From Hexactinellida sp. DTS-2022 (Eukaryota; Porifera; Hexactinellida), in the NCBI GenBank assembly GCA_028753945.1, contig JAPNXP010000011.1, forward strand, positions 2,914,001 through 2,978,000: a DNA stretch of 64,000 nt, given 5' to 3'. Positions 46,356 to 57,570 of the stretch are shown piece after piece; position 1 is the stretch's first letter; each line of letters begins with the position of its first letter. Under the pieces are notes generated by a model that worked only from the letters and a program-made list of their open reading frames with translations, searched no databases and was not told the origin of the DNA. A program made the translations under genes and the position numbers.

Positions 46356-47711
46356 ACCTCTCTATAATAACAACAGTCCATATTTTGTTCACAACTAAGT
46401 AGTGTATTTACTCATAAACGGTGATTAAAAAAGAAACTATCCATAATAACAACTGTGCTTATTATGCTCCCCAACTGATAAATATACATTAGTCATAAAC
46501 GGAGCGCAAGATTACCTCTCTATAATAACAACTGTGTTTACTATGCTCCCCAACTAAGAAATATACATTTGTCATAAACGGAGCGCAAGATTACCTCTCT
46601 ATAATAACAACTGTGTTTACTATGCTCCCCAACTAAGAAATATACATTTGTCATAATTGGTGCGCAAAAGTACCTCTCTATAATAACAACAGTCCTTATT
46701 ATGTTCCCAACTAAGTATATATTTACTCATAAACGGAGGGCAAAAGAACCACTCTATAATCACAACTGTGCATATTATGCTTCCCGACTAAGAAATATAG
46801 AATAGTCATAGACTGTGTCCAAAAGGACCTCTCTATAATTACAACAGTCCATATTATGCTCCCTACTAAGAGGCATATTTACTCAAAATCGGTGATCAAA
46901 ATATCCTCTCTAAAATGACAAATGTGCTTATTTTGTTCCCCGACTAAGTAATATATTTACTCATAATCGGTGCGCAAAAGAAACTCTCTATAATAAGAAC
47001 TGTGCATATTATGCTCACCAAATAAGAAATATCCATTAGTCAAAATTCTGTGCGCAAAAGTACCCCTCTATAATAACAACAGTCCATACTATGTTTCCAA
47101 CCAAGTAATATATTTACTCATTAACGGAGCGCAAAAGAACCTCTCTATAATCACAACTGTGCATATTATGCTTCCCGACTAAGAAATATAGAATTGTCAT
47201 AAACGGAGCGCAAAATAACCTCTCTATAATAACTACTGTGTTTACTATGATCCCCGACTAAGAAAAATACATTTGTCAAAATTGTTGCGCAAAAGTACCT
47301 CTCTATAATAACAACAGTCCAGATTATGTTCCCAACTAAGTAATACATTTACTGATAAACGGTTGCCAAAAGAACCACTCTATAATAACTATTGTGATTA
47401 TTATGCTTCCTGATTAAGAAATATCCATTTGTCATTTACGGTGAGCAAAAGTACCTCTCTATAATAACAGCAGTCCATATTATGTTCCCAACTAAGTAAT
47501 ATATTATTTACTCATAAACAGTGCGCAAAGGTACCTCTCTATAATAACAACTGTGCTTATTATGCTCCCGAATAAGAGATATAAATTAGTCATATTCGGT
47601 GCGCAAGAGGATCTCTCCAGAATAACAACTGTGCATATTATGCTCCCCGACTAAGAAATATACATTAGACATAAACTGTTCGCAGATATATCTCTCTATT
47701 AAAACAACAGT
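46356..47711 (-). repeat. Satellite array, inverted block
   Basis: From 46356 the same monomers run in reverse orientation (acctctctataataacaac, gctccccgactaagaaatat). The junction itself is a short palindrome (tatagagac and acctctctata). About 17 monomers. The orientation persists in the remnants at 48698, 53713 and 55057. Confidence 0.9.
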
Positions 47712-48697
47712 CGTGAACTACGTAATAAAAGGACTGGAATCGACATTAAAAAATTGGACTATGGATGAACTTGAAGTGCATTCGATATTTTCACTAACAC
47801 TGTTTCTTATGAACATTTGATTATATTTTTGCAAATTTTACCCGGATTCCTGCTTAAAAATGTCAAAAATACAATTTTCATTGTAATTGTTTAGTATTAT
47901 TAGCAACCCATAAGCTTTAAAACAAACCTGACTACATGATTCTATTTTTTTCACAAAATTGAAATACAGTCGACTCCGCTTAATAGAGCCATCGGTTAAT
48001 AGATTTCTCCGCTTATTGGGTCTAGTAACCTGGTCCCGAGGTGATTCTTTTAAGCCGAGTCGACTGTATGCCAGAATTTGAATTTTCTAAGCGATTTTGT
48101 TTGTTCTTGGTGCATTTCTCTTCATTAATACTTTTCTCTTTAATTATCTTTAATTTATACCTACAAATATTTATATTAGTTTACTACGTAACTCGTTATG
48201 CCCAATACTTGTTCAGTATTCGGATGCAATTCCATTTCCAGAGGTCATCCCAGTGCTACTATGTTTAAATTGCCGAGCGCCCCGCGCGATTTGAAAGAGA
48301 AATGGATTAGAGCTCTCACTAGGGATATGGCTACTGAACTCCCAGAAGATAAGATATTCATCTGTATTTATCACTTCAGAGAGGAAGACATTATACGGGT
48401 TGACCGGACTGTCCAAGCTGATGGTACCTGAACTGAAACACCACGAATTAGGCCAACTTATCGTATTAACGCAGTACCAGTTATTTTCCAAGGCTGCACG
48501 TCTTATTTACTTCAACTGCTCAGAAAACAAAGCGTCTTAGTCGAGAATCTAAGGAAGAAGAAAACTTCGCTAAAGGTCTTCACGATAGTATCGTTCAAAA
48601 CCAACAAGATCGTTTACAATTCGCTTTGGATAACTTTGATGATCTTAAAATGAAGTTGCCTCGTTTACATCTTAACAAAGACTGGGTCGCGTGGTAC
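47712..48697 (+). mobile_element. THAP element copy 5, 5' fragment in the satellite
   Basis: Starts CGTGAACTACGTAATAAAAG, which resembles the termini of the foldback at 53972-55049 (also the following ttggactatggatgaacttg). It carries a THAP-encoding 5' part and then stops, with satellite resuming near 48698 and no right terminus. A 100-bp MITE lies at 47967-48066. This links the CGTGAC-type termini to a THAP transposase family. Confidence 0.6.
47967..48066. mobile_element. 100-bp pogo/Tigger-type MITE
   Basis: TA on both sides. Ends CAGTCGACTCCGCTTAATAG and the inverse ttaagccgagtcgactg. Confidence 0.88.
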
Positions 48698-48700
48698 ATT
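48198..48700 (+). pseudogene. THAP-domain N-terminus of a P-like transposase
   Basis: MPNTCSVFGCNSISRGHPSA begins a C2CH THAP finger, with ATMFKLPSAPRDLKEKWIRA and FICIYHFREEDI (the C and H pair) following in order at about 48260-48390, that is a complete DNA-binding domain. A stop at 48429 follows VQADGT. In shifted frames come YRINAVPVIFQGC (the AVPx box, about 48460) and DLKMKLPRLHLNKDWVAWYI (about 48640-48700). The rest of the transposase is missing. It could only bind DNA, if expressed. Confidence 0.8.
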
Positions 48701-48973
48701 AGTGATAAAAGTTGAGCAAAAGAAAGTCTCTATAATAACAACAGTCCAGAATATGTTCCCCGCGGTGCCCAAAGTACCTCTCTATAATAACAACTGTGCT
48801 TATTATGCTCCCCAACTAAGAAATATACATTAGTCTTAAACGGAGCGCAAAATTACCTCTCTATGATATCAACTGTGTTTATTATGCTCACCGACTAAGA
48901 AATATACATCAGTCATAAACGGTGCGCAAAAGCACCTCTCAATAATAATAACAGTCCATATTATGTTCCCAAA
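48698..48973 (-). repeat. Satellite remnant between two P-like elements
   Basis: About 3.5 inverted-orientation monomers of both types, ending cccaaa at the left end of the element at 48974. Confidence 0.85.
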
Positions 48974-51002
48974 CATGGCTTACTATATATACGGCTGTGT
49001 ATGTTCCCTCTTGGCCTTCAAACAAGAAGGACAGTTTTAAATTTCATTCAAAGCTAAAGCATTCCTTCTATTGTGGTTTATTGGACTGTATATGGGGTAA
49101 TCAACCATTGCGAGTCCAATGGAACAACTTTTGAGAATCTCAGATTTGTGTTTAAGCTATTTTCGCGCCATTTAATGATGACGTTAGCAATTTGTATATA
49201 TTATAATGTAATATACACACTAGTATAACTGTATTTAATGAAATACCACTTGGTTACAGAGTAAGAACGATAGGAATGTGCAATTGAGTTTATGTATAGC
49301 AGAATACATATATTTACTAATTACTGAATGAATAGTAGGAATGTTATATCAAATGGTCAAATACTTCAAATCAGATGTTCGGTTGCACTTGGATAAATAC
49401 GAAGTATATATACACTATCTAATTCTTTCTCTGTAATTCGTCATAACATCATTCAGTTAGTAATTCTCTATATCGTCAATTCGTCATGCCCAATAAGTGT
49501 TGTGTGACAGGTTGTCGCACAAACTACCAGAATGGTCCTAGCAAACCAGTATTCAAATTTCCAGATGACACAGTATTGTCAAATAAATGGGTTGCATTCC
49601 TAAAAACGGCAAGATTTCTAGTTTTGCAAATACTCTGGAATCTGCATTGATCACTCAGCGTCAAAATAAAGTTGTTCTGAATTACTCGTTAAATCCAATC
49701 CCAACCATCCATCCAAGTCACATCCCGTTGAGCCTAGTCTCAGTTCCAAGTGAATTTAGGAAGCTACAAGCAGTTCGGATATTCCTGCCAGATGAATTAG
49801 AAAGCTTCAATTCTTCCCACGAAATTAGCACTTTTAAAGAGGTAATCAGGTACGTTGAACATTCTGCAGAATATAGAGACCTTCATACAGATATTAGTGA
49901 TGACAGTATTACAGCTTACCGTGTTGTGATCTGTTCGGGAATTGCTACATCCAAGAGTGCATTCACATTGATAGTAATCTTCATGTCAAACTCAGTTATG
50001 AAGGTTGTCCATTCCTCTTCCCGGGTATATAGATCGTGCTAAAGGATCAAGGCTGACTTAACTTGACATGCTCACTAATCTCCCAGTATACTGTAGAAAC
50101 GCAGAATCAAACATTGAAATATATATTATTGGTGAGTTACTAAAGTTAAAATATTACAATCCAAAAGGGAGACCTCCATATTCCGCTACAGTTTTAAGAT
50201 TCGCTCTCATTATGCGATATACTTCTAATTCGGCATATCCATATTTGGAAAAATTTCTTCCCTGACCAAGTTTTTCGCTATTGTATAAGTTAAAGTCACA
50301 TCATATCGATACTTGTAAAGGATTAATATCATTGAGAGAAAATTCTTTATTCAATAATGATGCAGTACTATTGCTCGATGAGATGTATTTACAACAAGAA
50401 GTACAATACGACGGCAGAGATTTACATGGTGTGACTCTAAACTTCAGGTACAAAAGCGTATTATGCTTCATGATTGTCTCTTCAAATCTATCTATCCCGT
50501 ATGTTTTGAGAGCTATTCCATTGATCAAAATCAATAATCAAATCATGCAAGAGGGAATACTTGACTGTATACACTTGTTAAGCAGGGAACAATTTAATGT
50601 CAGAGCAGTAGTTAGTGACAACCATTCCCGAACGTTAGCGCTTATAGGCATCTCAAAGGTATATATCCATGCACATTACATGTTAATGCAATAACCAACC
50701 CTTTCAATCCAGAGAAGCACAATATACCTGATTTATGATACTGTGCATCTTATAAAGAATATTCGGAACAACCTCTTAGCTACCAAATGTTCCCAAATAC
50801 CAGAACTAGAAACTTCTCTTATGGATGTGGCTATTAAAATTACTTCAGGATATATTCATTGGTCAATCTTTCATAGTGTTCATGTGAAAGATTTAGCACT
50901 TGAATGTCATGTGAGAAAAGCTCCTAAATTTCATATCAAGCCTTGCACCCTGGAAATAATAAACAATCTGTCCCCCTTGCTCTGTCTATATTCGATCTGA
51001 CA

Positions 51003-52188
51003 CAGGGTTGGGTTTTGTCCAGTCCCAAACTGGTTTTGGACGGACAGTGGACAAAACCAGGTTTAAACCGGTTTAAACCGGTTTAAACAGGACAAAACTG
51101 AACAAAACTATTTGAAGTATTAAACCTATGTATATTAATATAGTAGAGTACAGGTATCCCTCTTTTTACGCGGTAGATGCGTTCCTTGAAAACCCCGCGT
51201 AAAACGAAATCGCGTAAAAAAAATGGTTCATTCTCATAGTAACACTTATTAAACCAATAGATGCGTTTCCAAATATTATCAACATCGAATAAAATTTTAA
51301 TTACCTAGTGTTTAAACATTCAATAATGCAACATCCGGACCTCTCAGATAGCCAAGGTTTCCGTGTGTATGTTAATCCCATTGGAATTCCCATGGGATTT
51401 CCAATATGGATTGGAATGGAAATTATTTTAACCTATGGGAATCCAGATAGAAACCAACTAGTGAGAATACTCGGGAATTCCCACAGAAAGGGAATTGTGT
51501 TGTGAAGGGAATTAAAATTCACTTCACACCGCAAGCCTACACCTTCGGGTACCTCCCACTCCCGGGTATCTCTAGTGTGAATAGTGAAGGAAATATGTAT
51601 TCATTTGACCAATAATATATTTGGATGAACTTACTATAAGACAAATACATATCCCTAACTATCTACTATCTCTAAATCATCATTTTTTGTTTTTTTGTAA
51701 ATGTAGAATCGCTTTGTTACCACTAAATCTTAAAAATTATAGAAAATATCCAAAAAAAATAGAATTATTTGAATAAAAATCATAAATAAACCGCGTAAAA
51801 CGAGTTTAGGATCGCGTAAAAAAGTTTTGGTCATAAAAAATTGTTCCGCGTAAACGAAAACGCGTAAAAAAAAAGTAAACGAGGTATTACTGTATAATGA
51901 TTCTCTCATTGAAAACTGTATTTACTCAATGGGTTACAAAGCAAATCCAATCTTCACACTGATAACAAGAAAGCCATCTTTATATAGTATATCAATTTAC
52001 CTTTTACATTTTTAATCTTTCATCAGTTTTAAAGATTAAAGATTAATTAACAACTGATATTTTGTTCATTAATTAGGTTTTGTCCAGTTTCGTCCAGTTT
52101 TGTCCACTCATGAGGTTTTGTCCAGGACGGTTTAAACTAGGTTTAAACCACCTGGTTTTAACCACTTGGCCAAAACCTACCAACCCTG
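51003..52188. mobile_element. Non-autonomous hAT nested in P-like copy 4
   Basis: Ends CAGGGTTGGGTTTTGTCCAG and aaaacctaccaaccctg. Flanks atctgaca (50995-51002 and 52189-52196) are an exact 8-bp duplication. Subterminal ttttgtccag and ggtttaaac units recur at both sides. It holds the element at 51151-51892. Confidence 0.93.
51151..51892. mobile_element. TA-flanked element nested in the hAT
   Basis: TA on both sides. Ends CAGGTATCCCTCTTTTTACG and the inverse gtaaacgaggtattactg, with many cgcgtaaaa units near both ends. The middle (about 51350-51580) is GC-richer with repeated gggaattcc/ggaattcccat words and may be a third-level insertion. No transposase. Confidence 0.8.
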
Positions 52189-53712
52189 ATCTGACAACAA
52201 TTACGGCTATCCACCAATATTTTTCCAGAAGATAAAACAACTTCCCCATTTCTAAACTTATTCTATAATTGGTGGCTGATATTAAACGCAAAAGAAAGTT
52301 TCACCCTAATATTGTTGGAAATGCACTAATCGCAAGTGATGGATAGATTGAATTTTTGAAGATGTTCGCGAACTGGCTAAGTGATTGGCGAGAGTCAAAG
52401 AAACTTGGTCTCCAAACAAACGTTTGATGCTCTTATAAGTACAAGTCGGGCTATAGCAGATTTAAGTTCTGAATTAATTCATGAAGGATATATCTACATT
52501 CTCACAGGACTCTTACAAACTGACCCCCTTGAACGAAGATTTTCCCAATATAGGCAGATGTCGGGGGGTAGATTTTTGGTTAGTATGAAGGAAGTATTTC
52601 GTTCTGTGTCTATTTTAAAATTTAAAACATTTCTAACTAAAAATATTGAACTCACTCCAATCTTATCCACCATTACAGAAGAAGAGTAAATCATTCTAGA
52701 AGATTTCAAATAATCACTGATTCATGAAGACTTCGACCACATATCTATCTCTCAAGACGCCATCTATGTGATCACTTTCATTTCAGGATACATCTCTCGT
52801 TCTTTCCTGAAGAGTACTGATTGTGAAGTATGCAGAATAGCTCTCAATAATGATCCTGTATCCAGTGCATACCTAGATGATTACAATAAAGGCGGGCTCA
52901 AATTACCAACTTATTCATTGACCAGCTACACACAATGTGCTTTCTCAGTACTCGAACATCTGGAAGAAAGCATACTTGAAGTAGACGTTCCCACAAAAGT
53001 ATAGGCACAAAATATTCTGAATCACTTATCATCAGAGTGGAATGACTCGTTTGTGTCATGATCACTCAATGGTCGGGCAACAGAAAGTCAACTCCATTAT
53101 ATCGAATTGGTACATGAAGAATCTAGATAGGGATGTGACTGATACTAGGAGAAGGAATCAAGTCAGGGAGTTTAAAAGAATGAAAATGGCAGATAAATAA
53201 CATTAATTCAAATATATAATATTATTGCATAATTACTACTATAGTATGTACCATAATCAATATTGTAAAGTCAATTACAACATCGTGTAATGTTAAAAAT
53301 AAAATATTATGGGTGTTTATGAAAAATATATTCAAAAATTATTAGAAATGAGTAATATGGAAAAGGCTCAATCGTCTACTAGATAGTTGTGATTTAATTC
53401 ACAATTAATGTAGAACTTAGCAGCACCAACTTGCTACTAAATTAAGTTTTCTAATCGACTCTATATCAGCGATAAGTACAAAGTGCTACCACATGCTACG
53501 CCATCATTATATGGCGCCTAAATAGCTTAACCACAAATCTGAGATTCTCAAAAGTGGTTCCATTGGACTTGCAATGGTTGATTACCCCAAATACAATCCA
53601 ATAAACCACAATAGAAGGAATGGTTTTGCTTTGAATGAAATATAAACTTGCCTTCTTTTTTGAAGGCGAAGTCGGGAACATACACAGCCGTGTATATATA
53701 TAGTAAGCAATG

Positions 53713-53971
53713 TCCCAACTAAGTAATATATTTACTCATGAACGGTGGGCAAAAGTACCTCTCTATAATAACAACTGTGCCTATTATGCTCCCGAATAAG
53801 AAATATACATTAGTCATAAACTGTGCGCAAAAGTACCACTCTATAATAACAACAGTCCAGATTATGTTCCCAACTAAGTAATATATTTGCTAATAATCGG
53901 TACGCAAAATATCCTCTCTATAATCACAACTGTACATATTATGCTCCCCGACTAAGAAATATACATTAGTC
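53713..53971 (-). repeat. Satellite remnant
   Basis: About 3.3 inverted-orientation monomers between copy 4 and the foldback. Confidence 0.85.
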
Positions 53972-55049
53972 CGTGACCTACGTTATATAAGGCCTATGCA
54001 CCAACTTTTTGAAACTGGACCATGGATTAAAGGAAGGCTATTGATAAATAGGTTATTTATCGTTATCTAAATAACTAGTAGTGATAGACCTCATAAATGT
54101 TCTATAACTATATAGGAACATGATATCAAGGTATACATAGCACCCTTCAGAATTGAGCTATGTCATCATTTGATTACGTAATCGTTATTTTTGGTGGGTA
54201 TTATCGTGTTTTTATAGCCCGCTTTTAACATAGTTAGACGCGTTATAAATGTTCAAAATTGGAACATGATGATGCCCATAACTAGTTAAATGAAATATAT
54301 TGAAATTATAAATGGAATGTTGACACATTCCTCGGTTGCCAGGGAAATGTATATTTCCTAAAATGAGCCATAACTCAAAAACTATCGATTTTATGTAAAC
54401 TAGGCTAGTATTGATCTATCCGCAATAGGTAACTTCCTATTCATTGATAATACATTTTCTAGGCCTAACTTCAATAATTTTTGAGATAATGAGTGTATTA
54501 CCTCATAAGGAATTAAGTGCTAATTATCTTATTATCTCAAAAATTATTGTAGTTAGGCATATATAATGTATTATCAATGAATAGGAAGTTACCAATTGCG
54601 GATAGATCAGTACTAGCCTAGTTTACATAAAATCGATAGTTTTTGATTTATGGCTCATTTTAGGAAATATACATATCCCTGGCAACCGAGGAATGTGTCA
54701 ACATTCCATTTATAATTTCAATATATTTCATTTAACTAGTTATGGGCATCATCAAGTTCCAATTTTGAACATTTATAACGCGTCTAACTATGTTAAAAGC
54801 GGGCTATAAAAACACGATAATACCCACCAAAAATAACGATTACGTAATCAAATGATGACTTAGCTCAATTCTGAAGGGTGCTATGTATACCTTGATATCA
54901 TGTTCCTATATAGTTATAGAACATTTATGAGGTCTATCACTACTAGTTATTTAGATAACGATAAATAACCTATTTATCAATAGCCTTCCTTTAATCCATG
55001 GTCCAGTTTCAAAAAGTTGGTGCATAGGCCTTATATAACGTAGGTCACG
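53972..55049. mobile_element. 1.08-kb foldback element, 7-bp target duplication
   Basis: Arms of about 520 bp (53972-54494 and 54527-55049) are almost perfect inverses around a loop of about 30 bp. Termini CGTGACCTACGTTATATAAG. Flanks attagtc (53965-53971 and 55050-55056) are identical and are satellite sequence. No coding capacity. Its ends resemble those of the THAP element at 47712, which suggests mobilisation by a P-like transposase. Confidence 0.9.
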
Positions 55050-55308
55050 ATTAGTCATAAACGGGGAGCAAAGAACTATTCTACAATAACAACTGTGCTA
55101 ATCATGCTCACCAACTAAGAAATATACATTCATGATAAACGGAGCTCAAAATTACCTTTCTAAAGTAACAACTGTGTTTATTATGCTAACCAATTAAGAA
55201 ATATACATATGTCATAATCGGTGCGCAAAAGGACCTCTCTATAATAACAACTGTGCTTATTATGCACCCTGACTAAGAAAAATACATTTGTCATAATCGA
55301 TGAATATA
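55050..55308 (-). repeat. Satellite remnant, end of inverted block
   Basis: About three inverted-orientation monomers; orientation turns back to forward at about 55309 (catcgatg|aatatagactg). Confidence 0.85.
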
Positions 55309-57269
55309 GACTGATAGACAGCTACTTTTGCGCACCGTTTATAACTAATGTATATTTCTTAGTTGTGGAGCTAAATAAGCACAGTTGTTATTATAGGGAG
55401 GTTTTTTTGAGCACCGTTTATGACCATTGTATATTTCTTTTTCGGGAGCGTAATAAGTACTGTTGTTATTATAGAGAGGTTCTTTTGCGCACCGATTATG
55501 AGTAATATACTGCTTATTTGGGAACTTAATATGGACTCTTGTCATTATAGAGAGGTTCTTTTGCTCACCGCTAATGACCAATGTATATTTCTTAGTTGTG
55601 GAGGATAAACGCACAGTTTTTATTTTAGAGAGGTACTTTTGGGTACCGTATATGACTGATATATATTTCATAGTAATTTTTTTCTTAGTCGGGTAGCAAA
55701 ATACCCACTATTTTATTCTGGAGAGGTGCTTTTTCGCACCATTTATGACTAATGTATATTTCTTATTCGGGAAGCATAATAAACACAGTTGTGATTATAG
55801 AGAGGTTCTTTTGCTCACATCTATGACTAATGTATATTTCTTAGTCGGGGAACATAACCTGGACAGTTGTTATTGTAGAGAGGTACCTTTGCGCACCGCT
55901 TATGTGTAATGTTTATTTCATAGCAGATGTTCTTCTGCGCAGCGTTTATTACCAATGCATATTTCACTTCGGGGAGCATAATAAGCACTGTTGTTATTAT
56001 AGAGAGGTTCTTTTGGACACCGTTTATGATTTATTTGTATTTCTTGCCGGGGAGCATAATAAGCACAGTTGTTATTATTGAGAGTTACTTTTGCGCACGT
56101 TTTTTTTCTAATGTATATATTCTTAGTAGGGACATAATATGGACTGTTATGAGTATAGACAGCTACTTTTCCGTACCGTTTATAAGTAATACGTATATTA
56201 CTTAGTTGGGAAGATAATATGGACTGTTGATATTATAGAGGGGTATTTTTCTGCACCGGTTATGGCTAATGAATATTATTAGTCGGAGGCAAAATATAGA
56301 CTTGTTATTATAGAGAGGTTTACTTTGCTTCCGGTTATGACTATATATATTCTTACTCGGGGATCATAATTGCACAGTGGTGATTATAGAGAGGTTCTTT
56401 TGCGCACCTTTTATGAGCAAATATATTACTTATTATGGAACGTAATATGGACTATTGTTATTATAGAGAGGTCACCTTTGCGCACCGGTTATTACTAATG
56501 TATATTCTAAGTCGAGGGACATAATAAGCACAGTTGTGATTATATTGAGGTTCTTTTGCGCACCGTATATGTTCAAATATCTTACTTAGTTTGGAACATA
56601 ATATGGACAATTGTTATCATAGAGAGGTCACTTTCCGCACTGTTTATGACTAATGTATATTACTTAGTCTGGGAGCATAATAAGAACAGTTGTGATCAGT
56701 GTTTTTTTTAAGGATTTGCTTAGAGGGCCCTACCAACAATTAGAGGCCCTCACTCTACATTTCATGATATTGCGTACTTAGCACGTTAAAATTAGAGGCC
56801 CATTGAGAAAAATTAGAGGTCCATTTTGGGCCTCTAATTTGCCTTAAAAAAAACACTGGTTGTGATTATAGACAGCTACTTTTGTGTACATTTTATGACT
56901 AATGTAGTATATTACTTAGATTGATAGTATAATAAGCACAGTTGTTATTTTAATGAGGTCCTTTTTGGCACCGTCTATGACTAATGTATATTTCTCAGTT
57001 GGGCAGCATAATAAGCACAGTTGAGATTAAGAGAGGTTCTTTTGCGCACCGTTTATGAGTCAAAATATTTCTTAGTTGGGAACATAATATGGACTGTTGT
57101 TATTTTTGAGGGTTACGTTTGCGCTCCGGTTATGACTAATGTATATTACTTAGTCTGGGAGTATAATATGCACAGTTGTGATTACTCAGAGATTATTTTG
57201 CGTACGGGTTATGAGTCAATATATTACTTAGTTGGGAACATAACATGGACTGTTGTTATTTTAGAATAC
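55309..57269 (+). repeat. Satellite array, forward block 2
   Basis: About 23 monomers in forward orientation, more diverged than block 1, with both A and B types. Interrupted by the MITE at 56697-56858. Confidence 0.9.
56697..56858. mobile_element. hAT-type MITE in the satellite
   Basis: Ends CAGTGTTTTTTTTAAGG and the inverse ccttaaaaaaaacactg. Flanks gttgtgat (56689-56696 and 56859-56866) are an exact 8-bp duplication. Interior repeats attagaggcccat. Confidence 0.92.
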
Positions 57270-57570
57270 TAGTGAACTCGGCCCAAATCGAATTCGGTCT
57301 ATAAGAGAACTCGCCCCATAAGAGAACTGGTCCCATAAGATCACTCCTCCCTTAAAGAACTCGCCTTAATACGACTTCGGCCCATTGGAGAACTCGGTCA
57401 AATACTACTCCACTAATTTGCTATTCATGTGATCAAAGAGATATAAATAAATTGAATACATGTAATTGATCGACACTTCAATGTGGAAATTCAAAACAAT
57501 AGCAACAATATAATGAGTTATATATAAATACGTGTATTTGTAAAACTTGAATCATATTATAATTTTCATA

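Larger units (their letters stand above)
49486..53205 (+). pseudogene. THAP/P-like transposase, split by a hAT insertion
   Basis: Begins MPNKCCVTGCRTNYQNGPSK (THAP cysteines), frameshifted after WVAFLK. Later blocks: KYYNPKGRPPYSATVLRFAL (about 50150), LLLDEMYLQQEVQYDGRDLH with the first catalytic D at about 50377, RAVVSDNHSRTLALIG with the second near 50617, and DTVHLIKNIRNNLLATK (50728-50780). The hAT at 51003-52188 interrupts here. Beyond it are FLNLFYNWWLILNAKESF, IEFLKMFANWLSDWRESKKL, LQTDPLERRFSQYRQMSGGR (52515-52575), ISGYISRSFLKSTDCEVCRI and a basic tail ending near 53200. It is the most complete copy here, with the core present, but stops and frameshifts inactivate it. Confidence 0.87.
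48974..53712 (+). mobile_element. P-like element copy 4, in the satellite
   Basis: Left end CATGGCTTACTATATATACG, right end its imperfect inverse (tatatatagtaagcaatg). Inverted similarity goes on for about 200 bp (49066-49185 against 53505-53630, with ggggtaatcaaccattgcga). Flanks tcccaaa (48967-48973) and tcccaac (53713-53719) match in 6 of 7. Of 4739 bp, 1186 are a nested hAT. Confidence 0.87.
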
